Assembly: GCF_028867965.1 (NCBI RefSeq)
Contig: NZ_JAPQNT010000002.1
Coordinates: 124,001-188,000, forward strand
Reading direction: 5' to 3'
Source: Flavobacterium sp. SUN046
GTDB taxonomy: Bacteria > Bacteroidota > Bacteroidia > Flavobacteriales > Flavobacteriaceae
Length of the DNA stretch: 64,000 nt
This document shows, piece by piece, positions 16,780 through 26,934 of the stretch. Position 1 is the stretch's first letter. Each line of letters starts with the position of its first letter. The notes under the pieces were generated by a model that ran no database searches, had not been told where the DNA came from, and saw only the letters and a list, made by a program, of their open reading frames with translations. The position numbers and the translations under genes are program-made.

Positions 16780-18639
16780 ATGGTAGACGAAACTAAATAC
16801 GACGAAGACAATATACGATCACTCGATTGGAAAGAACACATCCGAATGCGTCCAGGAATGTACATCGGTAAACTCGGTGACGGTTCTTCGCCAGACGATG
16901 GAATTTATATTTTACTAAAAGAAGTACTCGACAATTGCATCGATGAATTTGTTATGGGTGCCGGAAAAACAATAGAAGTTACCATAAAAGACAAAATGGT
17001 TTCCGTGCGTGATTATGGTCGTGGAATTCCGCTTGGTAAAGTAATCGACGTAGTTTCTAAAATGAATACTGGTGGAAAATATGATTCCAAAGCGTTTAAA
17101 AAATCAGTTGGTTTAAATGGAGTTGGTACCAAAGCTGTTAATGCTTTATCCAATTATTTTCGTGTAGAATCAGTTCGTGATAACCAACAAAAAGCCGCCG
17201 AATTTTCAGCAGGAAATTTAGTTTTAGACGAAGCAATTGAAGAAAGTACCAAGCGAAAAGGAACAAAAGTTTCCTTTATCGCCGATGAACTAATCTTTAA
17301 AAATTACAAATATAGAAATGAGTATGTTATTAAAATGCTCAAGAATTATTGTTATCTAAATCGTGGATTAGCGATTTATTATAACGGTGAAAAATATGTT
17401 TCTGAATTCGGATTGAAAGATTTATTGGAAGAAACGATTGCTGAAGAAGACATGCAATATCCAATTATTCATCTCGAAGGTGAAGATGTTGAAATTGCTT
17501 TAACGCACAGTAAATCTCAGTATTCCGAAGAATACCATTCGTTTGTAAACGGTCAAAATACAACGCAAGGCGGAACGCACTTAAATGCTTTTCGTGAAGC
17601 GATTGTAAAAACAATCCGTGAATATTACAACAAAGGTTTTGAAGCTTCGGATATTCGTAAATCAATTGTTTCTGCAGTTTCTATTAAAGTGGAAGAGCCA
17701 GTTTTCGAATCACAAACCAAAACCAAATTGGGTTCGAATGATATTGGTCCGAATGGTCCAACGGTTCGTACTTTTATTCACGATTTTATCACGACAAAAC
17801 TTGATAATTTTCTACATAAAAATCCCGAAGTTGCCGATTTGCTTTTGCGTAAGATTTTACAAGCCGAACGCGAACGAAAAGAACTTTCTGGAATTAGAAA
17901 ATTAGCGAAAGACAGAGCTAAAAAATCGAGTTTGCACAATAAAAAGTTGCGTGATTGTAGAGTGCATTTAACCGATGTTAAAAATCCTCGTTATTTAGAA
18001 AGCACACTTTTTATTACCGAAGGAGATTCCGCTTCGGGTTCGATTACCAAAAGCCGTGATGTGAATACACAAGCCGTTTTCAGTTTACGTGGTAAACCTT
18101 TGAATTCCTATGGAATGTCGAAGAAAATCGTGTACGAAAACGAAGAGTTCAATTTGCTTCAAGCGGCTTTAGATATTGAAGAATCGATAGAAGATTTGCG
18201 TTATAACAATATTGTAATCGCCACCGATGCCGATGTCGATGGAATGCATATTCGATTGTTATTGATTACCTTTTTCCTTCAATTTTTTCCAGAAATGATT
18301 AAAGAAGGACATTTGTATATTTTGCAAACACCGTTATTCCGTGTCAGAAATAAAAAAGAAACCATCTATTGCTATTCCGACGATGAACGAAAAGATGCCA
18401 TCGAAAAACTAAAACCAAAACCAGAAATCACGCGATTCAAAGGATTGGGAGAAATTTCACCCGATGAGTTCAAGAATTTCATTGGTGAAAGCATTCGATT
18501 AGATCCAGTAATGTTAGATAAAGCGACATCGATTGAAACGTTGTTAGAGTTTTACATGGGTAAAAATACACCAGATAGACAGATTTTTATTATCAATAAT
18601 TTGAAAGTGGAATTGGATAAGGAATTGGTGGAGAAATAA
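16780..18639 (+). CDS. parE: DNA topoisomerase IV subunit B
   Basis: ParE is the ATPase subunit of topoisomerase IV, which decatenates daughter chromosomes. The 619-aa protein has the GHKL ATPase motifs ALL-type [17 protein letters not shown] and [14 protein letters not shown]. The TOPRIM domain shows TEGDSASGS and [12 protein letters not shown], and the family C-terminus contains [14 protein letters not shown] call it parE, not gyrB, from its shorter length and its direct pairing with a ParC-type subunit 101 bases downstream. That distinction is inference; the type IIA B-subunit identity is certain. Confidence 0.92.
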   Translation: MVDETKYDEDNIRSLDWKEHIRMRPGMYIGKLGDGSSPDDGIYILLKEVLDNCIDEFVMGAGKTIEVTIKDKMVSVRDYGRGIPLGKVIDVVSKMNTGGKYDSKAFKKSVGLNGVGTKAVNALSNYFRVESVRDNQQKAAEFSAGNLVLDEAIEESTKRKGTKVSFIADELIFKNYKYRNEYVIKMLKNYCYLNRGLAIYYNGEKYVSEFGLKDLLEETIAEEDMQYPIIHLEGEDVEIALTHSKSQYSEEYHSFVNGQNTTQGGTHLNAFREAIVKTIREYYNKGFEASDIRKSIVSAVSIKVEEPVFESQTKTKLGSNDIGPNGPTVRTFIHDFITTKLDNFLHKNPEVADLLLRKILQAERERKELSGIRKLAKDRAKKSSLHNKKLRDCRVHLTDVKNPRYLESTLFITEGDSASGSITKSRDVNTQAVFSLRGKPLNSYGMSKKIVYENEEFNLLQAALDIEESIEDLRYNNIVIATDADVDGMHIRLLLITFFLQFFPEMIKEGHLYILQTPLFRVRNKKETIYCYSDDERKDAIEKLKPKPEITRFKGLGEISPDEFKNFIGESIRLDPVMLDKATSIETLLEFYMGKNTPDRQIFIINNLKVELDKELVEK

Positions 18640-18680
18640 GTTGCTAGTTTTCAGTAATTAAAAATTAAATTAAATGTAAA

Positions 18681-18736
18681 ATTTAAAGTTTAGTAGGCCA
18701 CACTTTTAAACTTCTAAACCTTAAACTTTTAAACCT
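18681..18736. repeat. TTTAAAC-rich spacer repeat between parE and parC
   Basis: Several imperfect units such as acttttaaactt and ccttaaactttt fill the spacer. They resemble those at 1530-1577. They contain no terminator, so parE and parC may be co-transcribed. Confidence 0.4.
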
Positions 18737-18740
18737 TCCT

Positions 18741-21449
18741 ATGAAAGACGAAGAAGAAGACAACATAATTCCAGAAGACGATTTTCAAGAAGAAACCGGA
18801 ACCAACGACGACGCAATCGATGAAGGTTTTGACGATATAGTTTCTACAGGAAATCATTTCTACGAAAACGACGAAAATCCAGAAGACACCATTACCAAAG
18901 TTACAGGAATGTACAAAGATTGGTTTTTGGATTACGCTTCTTATGTGATTTTGGAGCGTGCCGTGCCTGCTATTGAAGATGGTTTTAAACCTGTACAACG
19001 TCGTATTATGCACTCGCTGAAAGAGTTGGATGATGGTCGTTACAACAAAGTTGCGAATGTCGTTGGTCACACCATGCAGTATCATCCACACGGAGATGCG
19101 AGTATTGGAGACGCAATGGTGCAAATTGGTCAGAAAGAATTGTTGATTGATTGTCAAGGAAACTGGGGAAATATTCTAACCGGCGATAGCGCAGCGGCTT
19201 CGAGATATATTGAAGCTCGACTTTCAAAATTTGCTTTAGAAGTGTTGTATTCGCCAAAAATTACCGATTGGGGAATGTCGTATGATGGTCGTCGTGCCGA
19301 ACCTAACAATCTACCTGTAAAGTTTCCATTGCTTTTGGCTCAAGGTGCTGAAGGAATTGCAGTTGGACTTTCAACTAAAGTCTTGCCTCACAATTTTAAT
19401 GAATTAATTGATGCTTCTATAAAAATTCTGAAAGGAAAACCGTTTACCATTTATCCTGATTTTCAAACGGCTGGAATTGCCGATGTTTCTAATTATAACG
19501 ATGGTTTGCGTGGCGGACGTGTTCGTGTTCGTGCCAAAATTTCGCAATTGGACAAGCAAACATTGGTGATTACTCAAATTCCGTTTTCTACAAATACAAC
19601 AACGTTGATTGATAGTATTTTGAAAGCCAATGAAAAAGGTAAAATCAAAATCAAGAAAATTGAAGATAATACGGCTGCCGAAGTTGAGATTTTAATTCAC
19701 TTATTTCCAGGCGTTTCTCCCGATAAAATGATTGATGCTTTGTACGCTTTCACGGCTTGCGAAACATCAGTTGCGCCATTGGGTTGTGTGATTGAAGATA
19801 ACAAACCTCTTTTTGTTGGCGTTTCACATATGTTGAAAATTTCTACAGAACGAACTGTGGATTTATTGCGTCAAGAGCTAGAAATTCAATTGGATGAATT
19901 GCAAAATAAATGGCATTTTTCAACTTTAGAAAAGATTTTTATTCGTGAAGAAATGTACATTGATTTCAAATTGTATTCTGATAGAGAAGCGCTTTACGAA
20001 TATATGTATAAGGCATTTAAACCGTTTGAAAAATCATTTGTAAGAGAAATTAATGACGACGATTTGCAGAAACTGACTCAAATTCCGATGATTCGTATTA
20101 CACGTTTCGACTCTGATAAAGCAGATGATGTAATTTCTAAATTGGAAGCCGAAATGGAAGAAGTGAAACATCATTTGGCAAACCTAATTGATTTTGCAAT
20201 TGATTATTTTACACGTTTAAAAGAGAAATACGGAAAAGGTCGCGAACGTCAAACCGAATTGAGAAGTTTTGAAAATATAGAAGCAACCAAAGTAGTTTTA
20301 AGAAACACAAAATTGTATGTAAACAAAGAAGAAGGTTTCTTTGGAACAGGTTTGAAAAAAGACGAATACGTTGCCGATTGTTCTGATATTGATGATGTTA
20401 TCGTCTTCTTGCGTGACGGAAAAATGATGATTGCCAAAGTTGATGATAAGAAATTCGTTGGAAAAGACATCATTCACATTGCTGTTTTTGATAAAAATGA
20501 TAAACGAACCATTTACAACATGATTTATCGTGATGGAAAAAATGGTTCTACATTTATCAAACGTTTCAATGTTTCTGGTGTTACTCGCGATAAATTTTAC
20601 GATTTAACGCAAGAAAAACCAGGTTCACAAACCTTATATTTCTCAGCAAATCCAAATGGTGAAGCTGAGGTTGTAACGATATTATTAAGACAAGTTGGAA
20701 GTGTTAAAAAACTAAAATGGGATTTAGATTTCACAGATATTGCCATAAAAGGTCGTGCTTCTCGTGGAAATACGGTTACCAAATATCCAATCAAGAAAAT
20801 TGAATTGAAAGAGAAAGGAATTTCAACTTTGCGTCCGAGAAAAGTGTGGTTTGACGATACGGTTCAACGTTTGAATGTTGATGGACGAGGTGAATTACTT
20901 GGTGAATTCCGTCCAAATGATCGATTGTTAATCATCAATCAATCAGGAAAACTGAAAACTATTATTCCTGAATTGACAACCCATTTTGACGAAGACATTA
21001 TTGTTATGGAAAAATGGAATCCGAAAAAACCAATTTCAACTATTTACTACGATGGTGAAAAAGAACGTTATTTTATTAAAAGATTTTTAGTTGAAAACGA
21101 AAATAAAGAAGAAATTTTCATCACCGAACACGAGAAATCGCAATTGGAAATTGTTTCCACCGATTGGCGACCAGTGGCTGAAATTGTTTTTGCAAAAGTG
21201 AAAGGCGTTCAAAAAGAAAATCAAACCATAAATTTAGAAGAATTTATTGCCGTAAAAGGCATCAAAGCTATTGGAAATCAACTGACTTCTGATAAACTAA
21301 AGCAAGTGAATTTGTTGGAATCGTTACCTTATGAAGAGCCAGAAGAGGAAGCACCAATTGAAGTTGAAGTTTCAGGTGAAGATAGTGTTTCTGAGAATAT
21401 TCAAACTGAATTAGACGATGATGGACAAATTACGTTGAGTTTAGAGTAG
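18741..21449 (+). CDS. parC: DNA topoisomerase IV subunit A
   Basis: ParC is the DNA-cleaving subunit of topoisomerase IV. The 902-aa protein begins with a very acidic leader (KDEEEDNIIPEDD), then has the winged-helix region with YASYVILERAVPAIEDGFKPVQRR. The catalytic tyrosine is Y156 in AAASRYIEARL. A coiled-coil region and GyrA-type C-terminal repeats follow (RGKPL-like blades such as VTKYPIKKIELKEKGISTLRPRKVW), and the tail is acidic (EEPEEEAPIEVEVSGEDS). Acidic ends on both sides are common in Bacteroidota. It follows parE. Confidence 0.92.
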   Translation: MKDEEEDNIIPEDDFQEETGTNDDAIDEGFDDIVSTGNHFYENDENPEDTITKVTGMYKDWFLDYASYVILERAVPAIEDGFKPVQRRIMHSLKELDDGRYNKVANVVGHTMQYHPHGDASIGDAMVQIGQKELLIDCQGNWGNILTGDSAAASRYIEARLSKFALEVLYSPKITDWGMSYDGRRAEPNNLPVKFPLLLAQGAEGIAVGLSTKVLPHNFNELIDASIKILKGKPFTIYPDFQTAGIADVSNYNDGLRGGRVRVRAKISQLDKQTLVITQIPFSTNTTTLIDSILKANEKGKIKIKKIEDNTAAEVEILIHLFPGVSPDKMIDALYAFTACETSVAPLGCVIEDNKPLFVGVSHMLKISTERTVDLLRQELEIQLDELQNKWHFSTLEKIFIREEMYIDFKLYSDREALYEYMYKAFKPFEKSFVREINDDDLQKLTQIPMIRITRFDSDKADDVISKLEAEMEEVKHHLANLIDFAIDYFTRLKEKYGKGRERQTELRSFENIEATKVVLRNTKLYVNKEEGFFGTGLKKDEYVADCSDIDDVIVFLRDGKMMIAKVDDKKFVGKDIIHIAVFDKNDKRTIYNMIYRDGKNGSTFIKRFNVSGVTRDKFYDLTQEKPGSQTLYFSANPNGEAEVVTILLRQVGSVKKLKWDLDFTDIAIKGRASRGNTVTKYPIKKIELKEKGISTLRPRKVWFDDTVQRLNVDGRGELLGEFRPNDRLLIINQSGKLKTIIPELTTHFDEDIIVMEKWNPKKPISTIYYDGEKERYFIKRFLVENENKEEIFITEHEKSQLEIVSTDWRPVAEIVFAKVKGVQKENQTINLEEFIAVKGIKAIGNQLTSDKLKQVNLLESLPYEEPEEEAPIEVEVSGEDSVSENIQTELDDDGQITLSLE

Positions 21450-21476
21450 TTTTTCAATTATTAACATGCATAATAA

Positions 21477-21965
21477 ATGAATTTTAAAATTGAGTTCAAG
21501 ACAAGCAAAGAATATTATGAAGAGGCTTATGATGAGATGATATCAACATATAAATTAAAAAAGTGGGAACCTTTTTTCGCAACATTGTTGGTGGTTTTTG
21601 GAATTGTGATTTATTTTATCATTAACAACGAAAAACTAAAATTTTTACCATTTATATTTATCTTATTTGGATTTTATGAACTTATAAAGTTCTACAATGA
21701 AAAAAAGAAATGGATAAATGCTCGTTTAAAAAGTAAAGTTGTAGGAGAAAATATTAAAATCGAGTTTTACGACGATTACTTAATTCATTTTGGTCCTTTT
21801 TCAAATGGGCAAATAATATGGAATGGATTAAAGAATATCCAAGAAACTAGTAAAGGAGTAATTCTTAAATTTGATGTAGGAACGAGTCTTTACTTATCAA
21901 AAACCATTTTTAAGAATCGTAATGAGATTAATTTTATTTTATCAAAAAAACAAAATAGCTTGTGA
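21477..21965 (+). CDS. YcxB-like membrane protein
   Basis: The 162-aa protein has an N-terminal beta segment (FKIEFKTSKEYYEEAYDEM), two adjacent membrane spans at about residues 35-80, and a C-terminal cytoplasmic domain. In that domain IKIEFYDDYLIHFGPFSNGQIIWNGLKNIQE matches the YcxB pattern. The function of YcxB-like proteins is unknown. It follows parC by 27 bases, so it may be read through from the topoisomerase operon, but a functional link is not implied. Confidence 0.75.
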   Translation: MNFKIEFKTSKEYYEEAYDEMISTYKLKKWEPFFATLLVVFGIVIYFIINNEKLKFLPFIFILFGFYELIKFYNEKKKWINARLKSKVVGENIKIEFYDDYLIHFGPFSNGQIIWNGLKNIQETSKGVILKFDVGTSLYLSKTIFKNRNEINFILSKKQNSL

Positions 21966-22048
21966 TTTATCTATTTCTTATTTGATTGATATCATTTTTT
22001 AATTATAAAACTCAACTAATTTTTATTTCAATTTATACTAAAATATTA

Positions 22049-23722
22049 ATGTCAACATTTCCATCCGATATTGAAATTGCTCAAAATGCTACCATGCAAC
22101 ACATTAGAGTAATTGCCAATAAAATAAACATTCAAGAAGACGATTTAGAATATTACGGAAAGTATAAAGCCAAATTACCTTTAGTATTACAATCTGAAAA
22201 TCCAAAAGGAAAACTGATTTTGGTTTCGGCTATGTCGCCAACTAAATATGGTGAAGGCAAGACCACCATGTCTATTGGTTTGACTGACGGTTTGAATTAC
22301 ATTGGTAAAAAAGCTATTGGAGTTTTACGTGAACCTTCACTCGGACCAGTTTTTGGTTTGAAAGGTGGTGCTGCCGGTGGCGGTTATGCTCAAGTAGTTC
22401 CGATGGAAGATATTAATTTGCATTTTACTGGTGATTTTTCAGCGATTGAAAAAGCGAATAATTTATTGTCGGCTGTGATTGATAACAATCTTCAAAATCC
22501 GAAGTTTTCTTTGAATTTAGATCCAAAATCAATTGCTTGGAAACGAGTTATGGACATGAATGATCGTTCGCTACGCCAAATAATTATTGGGGTTGGAGCT
22601 AAAGCTAACGGAACGATGCGTGAAGATGGTTTCAATATTACTCCAGCTTCCGAAGTTATGGCGATTTTATGTTTGTCGAAAGATTTGGAAGATTTGAAAT
22701 TGCGATTAGGAAATATTTTTGTTGGAAAAACTTTTGATGGAAAAGCTATTTTCGCTCGTGATTTGAAAGTAGTAGGAGCAATGGCAGTTTTACTAAAAGA
22801 TGCTTTGAAACCAAATCTAGTACAAACTTTAGAAGGTAATCCTGCGATTCTTCACGGTGGACCATTTGCAAGTATTGCACAAGGAACGAATACTGTAATT
22901 GCTACTAAAATGGGACTTTCTCTTGGTGATTATGTAGTTACTGAAGCAGGATTTGGTGCCGATTTAGGTGCCGAAAAATTCTTTCATATAAAATGTGGAC
23001 AAAGCGGATTGAAACCTGACGCAGTGGTTTTAGTTGCAACGGTTCGAGCAATTAAGCATCATGCTGGATTGAATTCAGAAGATTTTAAAACTGAAAACGT
23101 AGCTGCAATTGAAAAAGGATTTTGCAACTTAGAAAAGCACATTGAAAACATTCAAAAGTTTGGTATTAATCCAGTGGTTACTATAAATGCTTTTCCGGAT
23201 GATACGCAAGCAGAATATGATAAATTGAAAGAATTGTGTTTAGCAAAAGGTGTTACAGCAATTGTTAGTACTGCATTTGTTGATGGTGGAAAAGGCTCGG
23301 CTGCATTAGCTGAAAAAGTAGTGGAAGAAATCAATAAAAATAATGCAAATTACAAACCTTTATATGTTACAACCGATTCTATTGAACACAAAATAAATAC
23401 GGTTGCAAAAGAAATTTATGGAGCCAACTCAGTTGAGTTTTCTCCAAAATCTAAATCACAATTGAAAATGATTAACGATTTGGGGTTTAATGATTTTTCA
23501 ATTTGTATGGCAAAAACACCTGCAAGCTTTTCGGATAATGAAAAGATAATAGGTCGTCCTACAGATTTCACTATTACTGTTCGTGAATTTGAAATTGCCA
23601 GTGGTGCTGGATTTATTGTTCCGTTGCTTGGTGATGTTATGCGAATGCCAGGTTTGCCAATGGTGCCGAATGCGGAGCGAATTGACATTGATAATGATGG
23701 GAAGATTACTGGATTGTCTTAG
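22049..23722 (+). CDS. fhs: Formate-tetrahydrofolate ligase
   Basis: This enzyme joins formate to tetrahydrofolate at the cost of ATP, making 10-formyl-THF for purines and other one-carbon needs. The start at 22049 (MSTFPSDIEIAQ) gives 557 aa, the family's usual length. A longer frame to 21986 adds an unrelated hydrophobic stretch. The ATP loop is SPTKYGEGKTTMSIGL near residue 60, followed by REPSLGPVFGLKGGAAGGGYAQVVPMEDINLHFTGD. The C-terminus reads GDVMRMPGLP. A strong terminator follows. Confidence 0.96.
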   Translation: MSTFPSDIEIAQNATMQHIRVIANKINIQEDDLEYYGKYKAKLPLVLQSENPKGKLILVSAMSPTKYGEGKTTMSIGLTDGLNYIGKKAIGVLREPSLGPVFGLKGGAAGGGYAQVVPMEDINLHFTGDFSAIEKANNLLSAVIDNNLQNPKFSLNLDPKSIAWKRVMDMNDRSLRQIIIGVGAKANGTMREDGFNITPASEVMAILCLSKDLEDLKLRLGNIFVGKTFDGKAIFARDLKVVGAMAVLLKDALKPNLVQTLEGNPAILHGGPFASIAQGTNTVIATKMGLSLGDYVVTEAGFGADLGAEKFFHIKCGQSGLKPDAVVLVATVRAIKHHAGLNSEDFKTENVAAIEKGFCNLEKHIENIQKFGINPVVTINAFPDDTQAEYDKLKELCLAKGVTAIVSTAFVDGGKGSAALAEKVVEEINKNNANYKPLYVTTDSIEHKINTVAKEIYGANSVEFSPKSKSQLKMINDLGFNDFSICMAKTPASFSDNEKIIGRPTDFTITVREFEIASGAGFIVPLLGDVMRMPGLPMVPNAERIDIDNDGKITGLS

Positions 23723-23824
23723 AAATTTTAAATTATAATCAATACAAAATCTATTTAGCCCTGATTACTTCACTTAAAGTTTATTTTCATAGGAGTTCAG
23801 TGAACTTCGTTTGTAATGGAAATA

Positions 23825-23853
23825 AAAATGTCCCGATTGTTTCGGGACATTTT
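23825..23853 (+). terminator. Intrinsic terminator after fhs
   Basis: AAAATGTCCCGA (23825-23836) and TCGGGACATTTT (23842-23853) form a 12-bp stem with a 5-base loop and a T-tail. It lies about 100 bases past the fhs stop and 76 bases from the convergent terC gene, and could serve both strands. Confidence 0.85.
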
Positions 23854-23928
23854 TTATTGAAATGGAAAGCAGGATTTACCTAAACTGATAAATCATTAAC
23901 GATTCGCTCCTGAAAATTGTAATAAAAC

Positions 23929-24789
23929 TTAGTTGGTAACATCATCATCTTTCAATTTTTCATCTACAATTTCGTTGTTATGAAGTTTTACGCCTTTGTT
24001 ATTTTTGCGCATTTTGATGTTTAAGAATTCCACAAAAAGCGAGAAGAAAATAGAGAAATACAAATAACCTTTTGGAATGCTTGAAACTTCGGTATCATTG
24101 CCAAAACGGAAGTGTGCTAAGTGCGAACCTTCGGCAAGAAGCATTACTCCAATTAGGATTAGAAATGATAAACCGAGAATTTGTATTGTTGGATGTTCGT
24201 TTACAAATTTAGAAACTGGTCCAGCAAAAATCATCATAATACCGATTGAAATTATAATTGATAATATCATAATTATTAGTGCGCCTTCGTATCCAAATCC
24301 GCCTTCGGCTGGCGATTTCATGCTAATCATTCCGATTGCAGTTAAAATACTATCGAATGAAAAGACAATGTTTAATAATGCAATTTGCAATATTGCCGCG
24401 GATAAACCTGATGCTGATTTTGCATTAGTTCCTTCTTCTTCGCCTTCCATTTTGTGGTGAATTTCAGAAACCGATTTGTAAAGTAAGAACAAACCACCAC
24501 CAAAAATAATAATGCTTTGACCAGTAATATGAGCTTCAAAAAATCCCCAATTGATATGAATTAAGGTTTTTTGTAAACTCAATACCCAAGTAATTCCGAA
24601 TAACAATATGATTCGAAAAACCATTGCTAATGTTAGTCCAATTCTTCTGGCTTTGGGTTGATCTTCTTCTTTAAGTTTTCCTGAAACTATGGATAAGAAA
24701 ACGATGTTGTCGATTCCTAAAATGATTTCTAAAAAAGTAAGTGTTAATAGTGCTATCCAAGCATTGGGATTGGTGATTAATTCTGTCAT
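23929..24789 (-). CDS. TerC-family integral membrane protein
   Basis: The 286-aa protein has about seven membrane spans. It carries the TerC-family acidic motifs EIILGIDNIVFLSI (residues 21-34) and FSFDSILTAIGM, which are proposed to bind metal ions. It also has a C-terminal FSLFVEFLNIKMRK segment. TerC proteins are now linked mainly to manganese export and metallation of exported proteins, and originally to tellurite resistance. Which applies here is not visible. No ter genes are nearby. The charged C-terminal tail (residues 262-286) is cytoplasmic. Confidence 0.9.
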   Translation of the reverse strand: MTELITNPNAWIALLTLTFLEIILGIDNIVFLSIVSGKLKEEDQPKARRIGLTLAMVFRIILLFGITWVLSLQKTLIHINWGFFEAHITGQSIIIFGGGLFLLYKSVSEIHHKMEGEEEGTNAKSASGLSAAILQIALLNIVFSFDSILTAIGMISMKSPAEGGFGYEGALIIMILSIIISIGIMMIFAGPVSKFVNEHPTIQILGLSFLILIGVMLLAEGSHLAHFRFGNDTEVSSIPKGYLYFSIFFSLFVEFLNIKMRKNNKGVKLHNNEIVDEKLKDDDVTN

Positions 24790-24830
24790 TAGTTGGTATA
24801 TATTATAATTTGTAAAGTAGTTTTACGTAA

Positions 24831-25220
24831 TTAATTGATTTTTGTTACAGTTCCGATTTGTTTTTTTGATTCGCCTACGAATGAAAATTCAAAGGTATAC
24901 GTTTTTCCTTTAGTTGTTAAGAATCGCATTGAAATTGCTTTTTGTTCTGCCATATTTCTAGGATGTAATTTTTGTAAAATAAATTCATAATCGTTTACCC
25001 AACGTACAGAAGCAGTATCGGTTCTGCCCTTGTAAGTTTCGATTTGTAATTTTTCTGTACGTTCGAATGTGGTAATTTCTTTTTTACCATTTACTTCTTG
25101 AATGAATTCAAATTTTCCTGTTTTGAATTCTTTAGGATTGCAATCAGGTTGCTTTTGGCAGGAAATCAAAATGAAAAAAAATAAAATAAAACTTGGATAT
25201 TTAGAGGTTGATATTGACAT
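24831..25220 (-). CDS. Small lipoprotein, function unknown
   Basis: The 129-aa protein has a lipoprotein signal peptide (KYPSFILFFFILISC, lipobox cysteine near residue 21) and a mature domain of about 108 residues. The mature part includes DCNPKEFKTGKFEFIQEVNGKKEITTFERTEKLQIETYKGR. It resembles a small flavobacterial lipoprotein family that I recall as sometimes labelled DNA topoisomerase IV in databases. Nothing in the sequence supports a topoisomerase role. It follows the DinB-like gene by 16 bases in the same direction, so the two are probably co-transcribed. Confidence 0.75.
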   Translation of the reverse strand: MSISTSKYPSFILFFFILISCQKQPDCNPKEFKTGKFEFIQEVNGKKEITTFERTEKLQIETYKGRTDTASVRWVNDYEFILQKLHPRNMAEQKAISMRFLTTKGKTYTFEFSFVGESKKQIGTVTKIN

Positions 25221-25236
25221 TGAAATTGATTTTTTG

Positions 25237-25812
25237 TTATTGTAATTTATTTAACTCATCATCAGTAAAATTCTTGATGCTTTTTTCTTTAGCGAATTTA
25301 TCGTTGTTGTAGGAATCAGATTTATTTTTTGGAATTGATAAATTATTCCATTCTTCGTGTTTTAACATTTTGGCATAAAAAACAATTTGTCCAATATGAT
25401 ATGGATAATGTGCTAATTGCCGATTTATTGCTTCTACAACAGTGTGACCTTCATTTCGAATGTATATTACGGTTGAAAGTTGTTCTGGTGATAAAGAATT
25501 CAAAGCATCAAAAAAGCAATTCCAACCGGCATTCCAAGATTTTAAAAGGACTTCTCTTGAATCTAAAATTGGCTCAAATTCTGCGTCGCGGTTGCGCCAT
25601 TCTTTTTCACCATCGGAAGATAAAAAATCCGTCCAACGCGAAAGCATATTACCTGAAAGATGTTGCACAATTGTAGCTATTGAATTGGTATCGTCATTAA
25701 AAGAAACAAATAATTGTTCGGGTTGTAGTTGCTGCATGGCTTTTTCTCCCAACATTTTGTAATAGAGAAATTGCTTTTTAACACTTTCTAAATAGAAGTT
25801 ATTGATTTCCAT
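25237..25812 (-). CDS. DinB-like (DUF1572) protein
   Basis: I take the ATG at 25812; a TTG one codon earlier is also open. The 191-aa protein looks like a DinB/DUF1572 four-helix bundle. Its putative metal histidines are in IATIVQHLSGNMLSRW (residue 51 region) and in LAHYPYHIGQIVFYAKM (around 135-150). Family members are metal-dependent thiol transferases or are uncharacterised; the reaction here is unknown. It overlaps the stop of the upstream DUF6095 gene by 14 bases, so the two genes are probably translationally coupled. Confidence 0.82.
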   Translation of the reverse strand: MEINNFYLESVKKQFLYYKMLGEKAMQQLQPEQLFVSFNDDTNSIATIVQHLSGNMLSRWTDFLSSDGEKEWRNRDAEFEPILDSREVLLKSWNAGWNCFFDALNSLSPEQLSTVIYIRNEGHTVVEAINRQLAHYPYHIGQIVFYAKMLKHEEWNNLSIPKNKSDSYNNDKFAKEKSIKNFTDDELNKLQ

Positions 25813-26026
25813 CAAACAGTGCTTTTATCATTAAATTCAATCCTTTAAAAGCTAGAAACATCGAGAGAATTGTCATAGGAATTCCGATGCCTAAAAAAAC
25901 ATACATCGCCCAAGAACCTTTGTTCATAAAGCCTAAAGTGACAATGTAAGGTCCAATAAACATGAGTGGTAAAGCCCCAAATAAATATTTTACACCTTTA
26001 GCTAATAAGTCTTTGTTGGTTGCCAT
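25799..26026 (-). CDS. DUF6095-like small membrane protein
   Basis: This 75-aa protein has two membrane spans (about residues 14-33 and 38-60) with the pattern GVKYLFGALPLMFIGPYIVTLGFMNKG, which I recognise as the DUF6095 family of Bacteroidota. The function is unknown. It lies two bases below the 26029 gene and overlaps the DinB-like gene, within a run of small co-directional genes from murQ to 24831. Confidence 0.78.
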   Translation of the reverse strand: MATNKDLLAKGVKYLFGALPLMFIGPYIVTLGFMNKGSWAMYVFLGIGIPMTILSMFLAFKGLNLMIKALFDGNQ

Positions 26027-26028
26027 TT

Positions 26029-26490
26029 TTAAAAATTTATTCGGAAACCGTATCCATTTTGATTAGAAATCACACTCACTTGTAAATCAGAATTCACTTG
26101 CCCAGTAGTTTTCAATCCATCGTTATAAAAATTAATTCCTTCTCTAATTTTTTTATTTCTACCGGATAAAATCGGAATCGAAACGGCTACAAAACCAACA
26201 CCAACATAAGTCAAAGCCGATGGATATTGTACATCAGAAACCAATCCTTTTACTAAATCAACGGTTATTAAAGCGGCACCAATTCCGGTTAGCATAAAAC
26301 CAAGTGATTCTTTACTCTTTCCTTTTTTGAATCGTGAAAGTGCTTTATAGTTGGTTACTAATAATTGCGTGGTTTCAAAAGTTGAAATTTGAAGTCCATC
26401 TTTATAGAATTTTCCGTTTTCAAATTTGATTTCTTGTGAGAAAGATTGCAGTCCTAAAAGTAGAAGTAAGCTTGTGATTATGTATTTCAT
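26029..26490 (-). CDS. Exported protein, function unknown
   Basis: The 153-aa protein begins with a signal peptide (MKYIITSLLLLLGLQSFSQ). The mature part starts EIKFENGKFYKDGLQISTFE, then has a basic stretch (KALSRFKKGKSKES) and two hydrophobic segments (FMLTGIGAALITVDLVKGL and LTYVGVGFVAVSIPIL) that may be membrane spans. The tail is polar. No family is recognised. It sits between the DUF3592-like and DUF6095-like genes with spacings of 9 and 2 bases. Confidence 0.75.
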   Translation of the reverse strand: MKYIITSLLLLLGLQSFSQEIKFENGKFYKDGLQISTFETTQLLVTNYKALSRFKKGKSKESLGFMLTGIGAALITVDLVKGLVSDVQYPSALTYVGVGFVAVSIPILSGRNKKIREGINFYNDGLKTTGQVNSDLQVSVISNQNGYGFRINF

Positions 26491-26499
26491 AGATTTGAG

Positions 26500-26934
26500 T
26501 TATTTGTAAAAATGATAAAATAATGTGGTTAAAGTTACAATTATTCCGATTATCAAAAATAACATTGGTACAAAATTATTCCAATTATTTTCGGTAATAA
26601 TTTCAAGTTGTTCGTTTTTTTGGATGTAATATAAATTTATTTTGTGTGGAAGTATTTTTTTTGGTTTTATAGTTGTACCAAATGAATAATCTATAATTTT
26701 TCTTTCAACATCATTTGAATCTTTAAATTCAATTATTGGATAATAATATTTCTTTTGATAATCTGATAATTCATCAATTTTTTCAAAATAATTTATGATT
26801 TTACCACTCACTAAAATGCCATTTTTTCGTGTAAAATCTATTTTAAAATTTTGGTATACTCCTAAAAATAAGGAGGCTAACCCAAAAATTAGTTTTAGAA
26901 TAAAATACCTATCATTTACTATGAAATCAATCAT
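26500..26934 (-). CDS. DUF3592-like membrane protein
   Basis: Starting at the ATG at 26934 (MIDFIVNDRYFILKL) gives 144 aa, and that ATG overlaps the murQ stop by 8 bases, as expected for coupled genes. The longer frame to 26973 would overlap murQ by 47 bases. The architecture is a membrane span, a soluble beta domain (GILVSGKIINYFEKID, YYYPIIEFKDSNDVERKIIDYS) and a C-terminal span, matching the DUF3592 pattern. The function is unknown. Confidence 0.72.
   Translation of the reverse strand: MIDFIVNDRYFILKLIFGLASLFLGVYQNFKIDFTRKNGILVSGKIINYFEKIDELSDYQKKYYYPIIEFKDSNDVERKIIDYSFGTTIKPKKILPHKINLYYIQKNEQLEIITENNWNNFVPMLFLIIGIIVTLTTLFYHFYK

Noticed and set aside
17465..17665. Small open frames antisense to parE and similar short frames across large genes
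   Set aside because: They overlap strongly supported genes, have poor composition and show no start signals.
24831..25220. A topoisomerase IV-related protein
   Set aside because: The short lipoprotein has no topoisomerase motif. Any such label would come from database habit, and the parE/parC genes lie 3-8 kb away.
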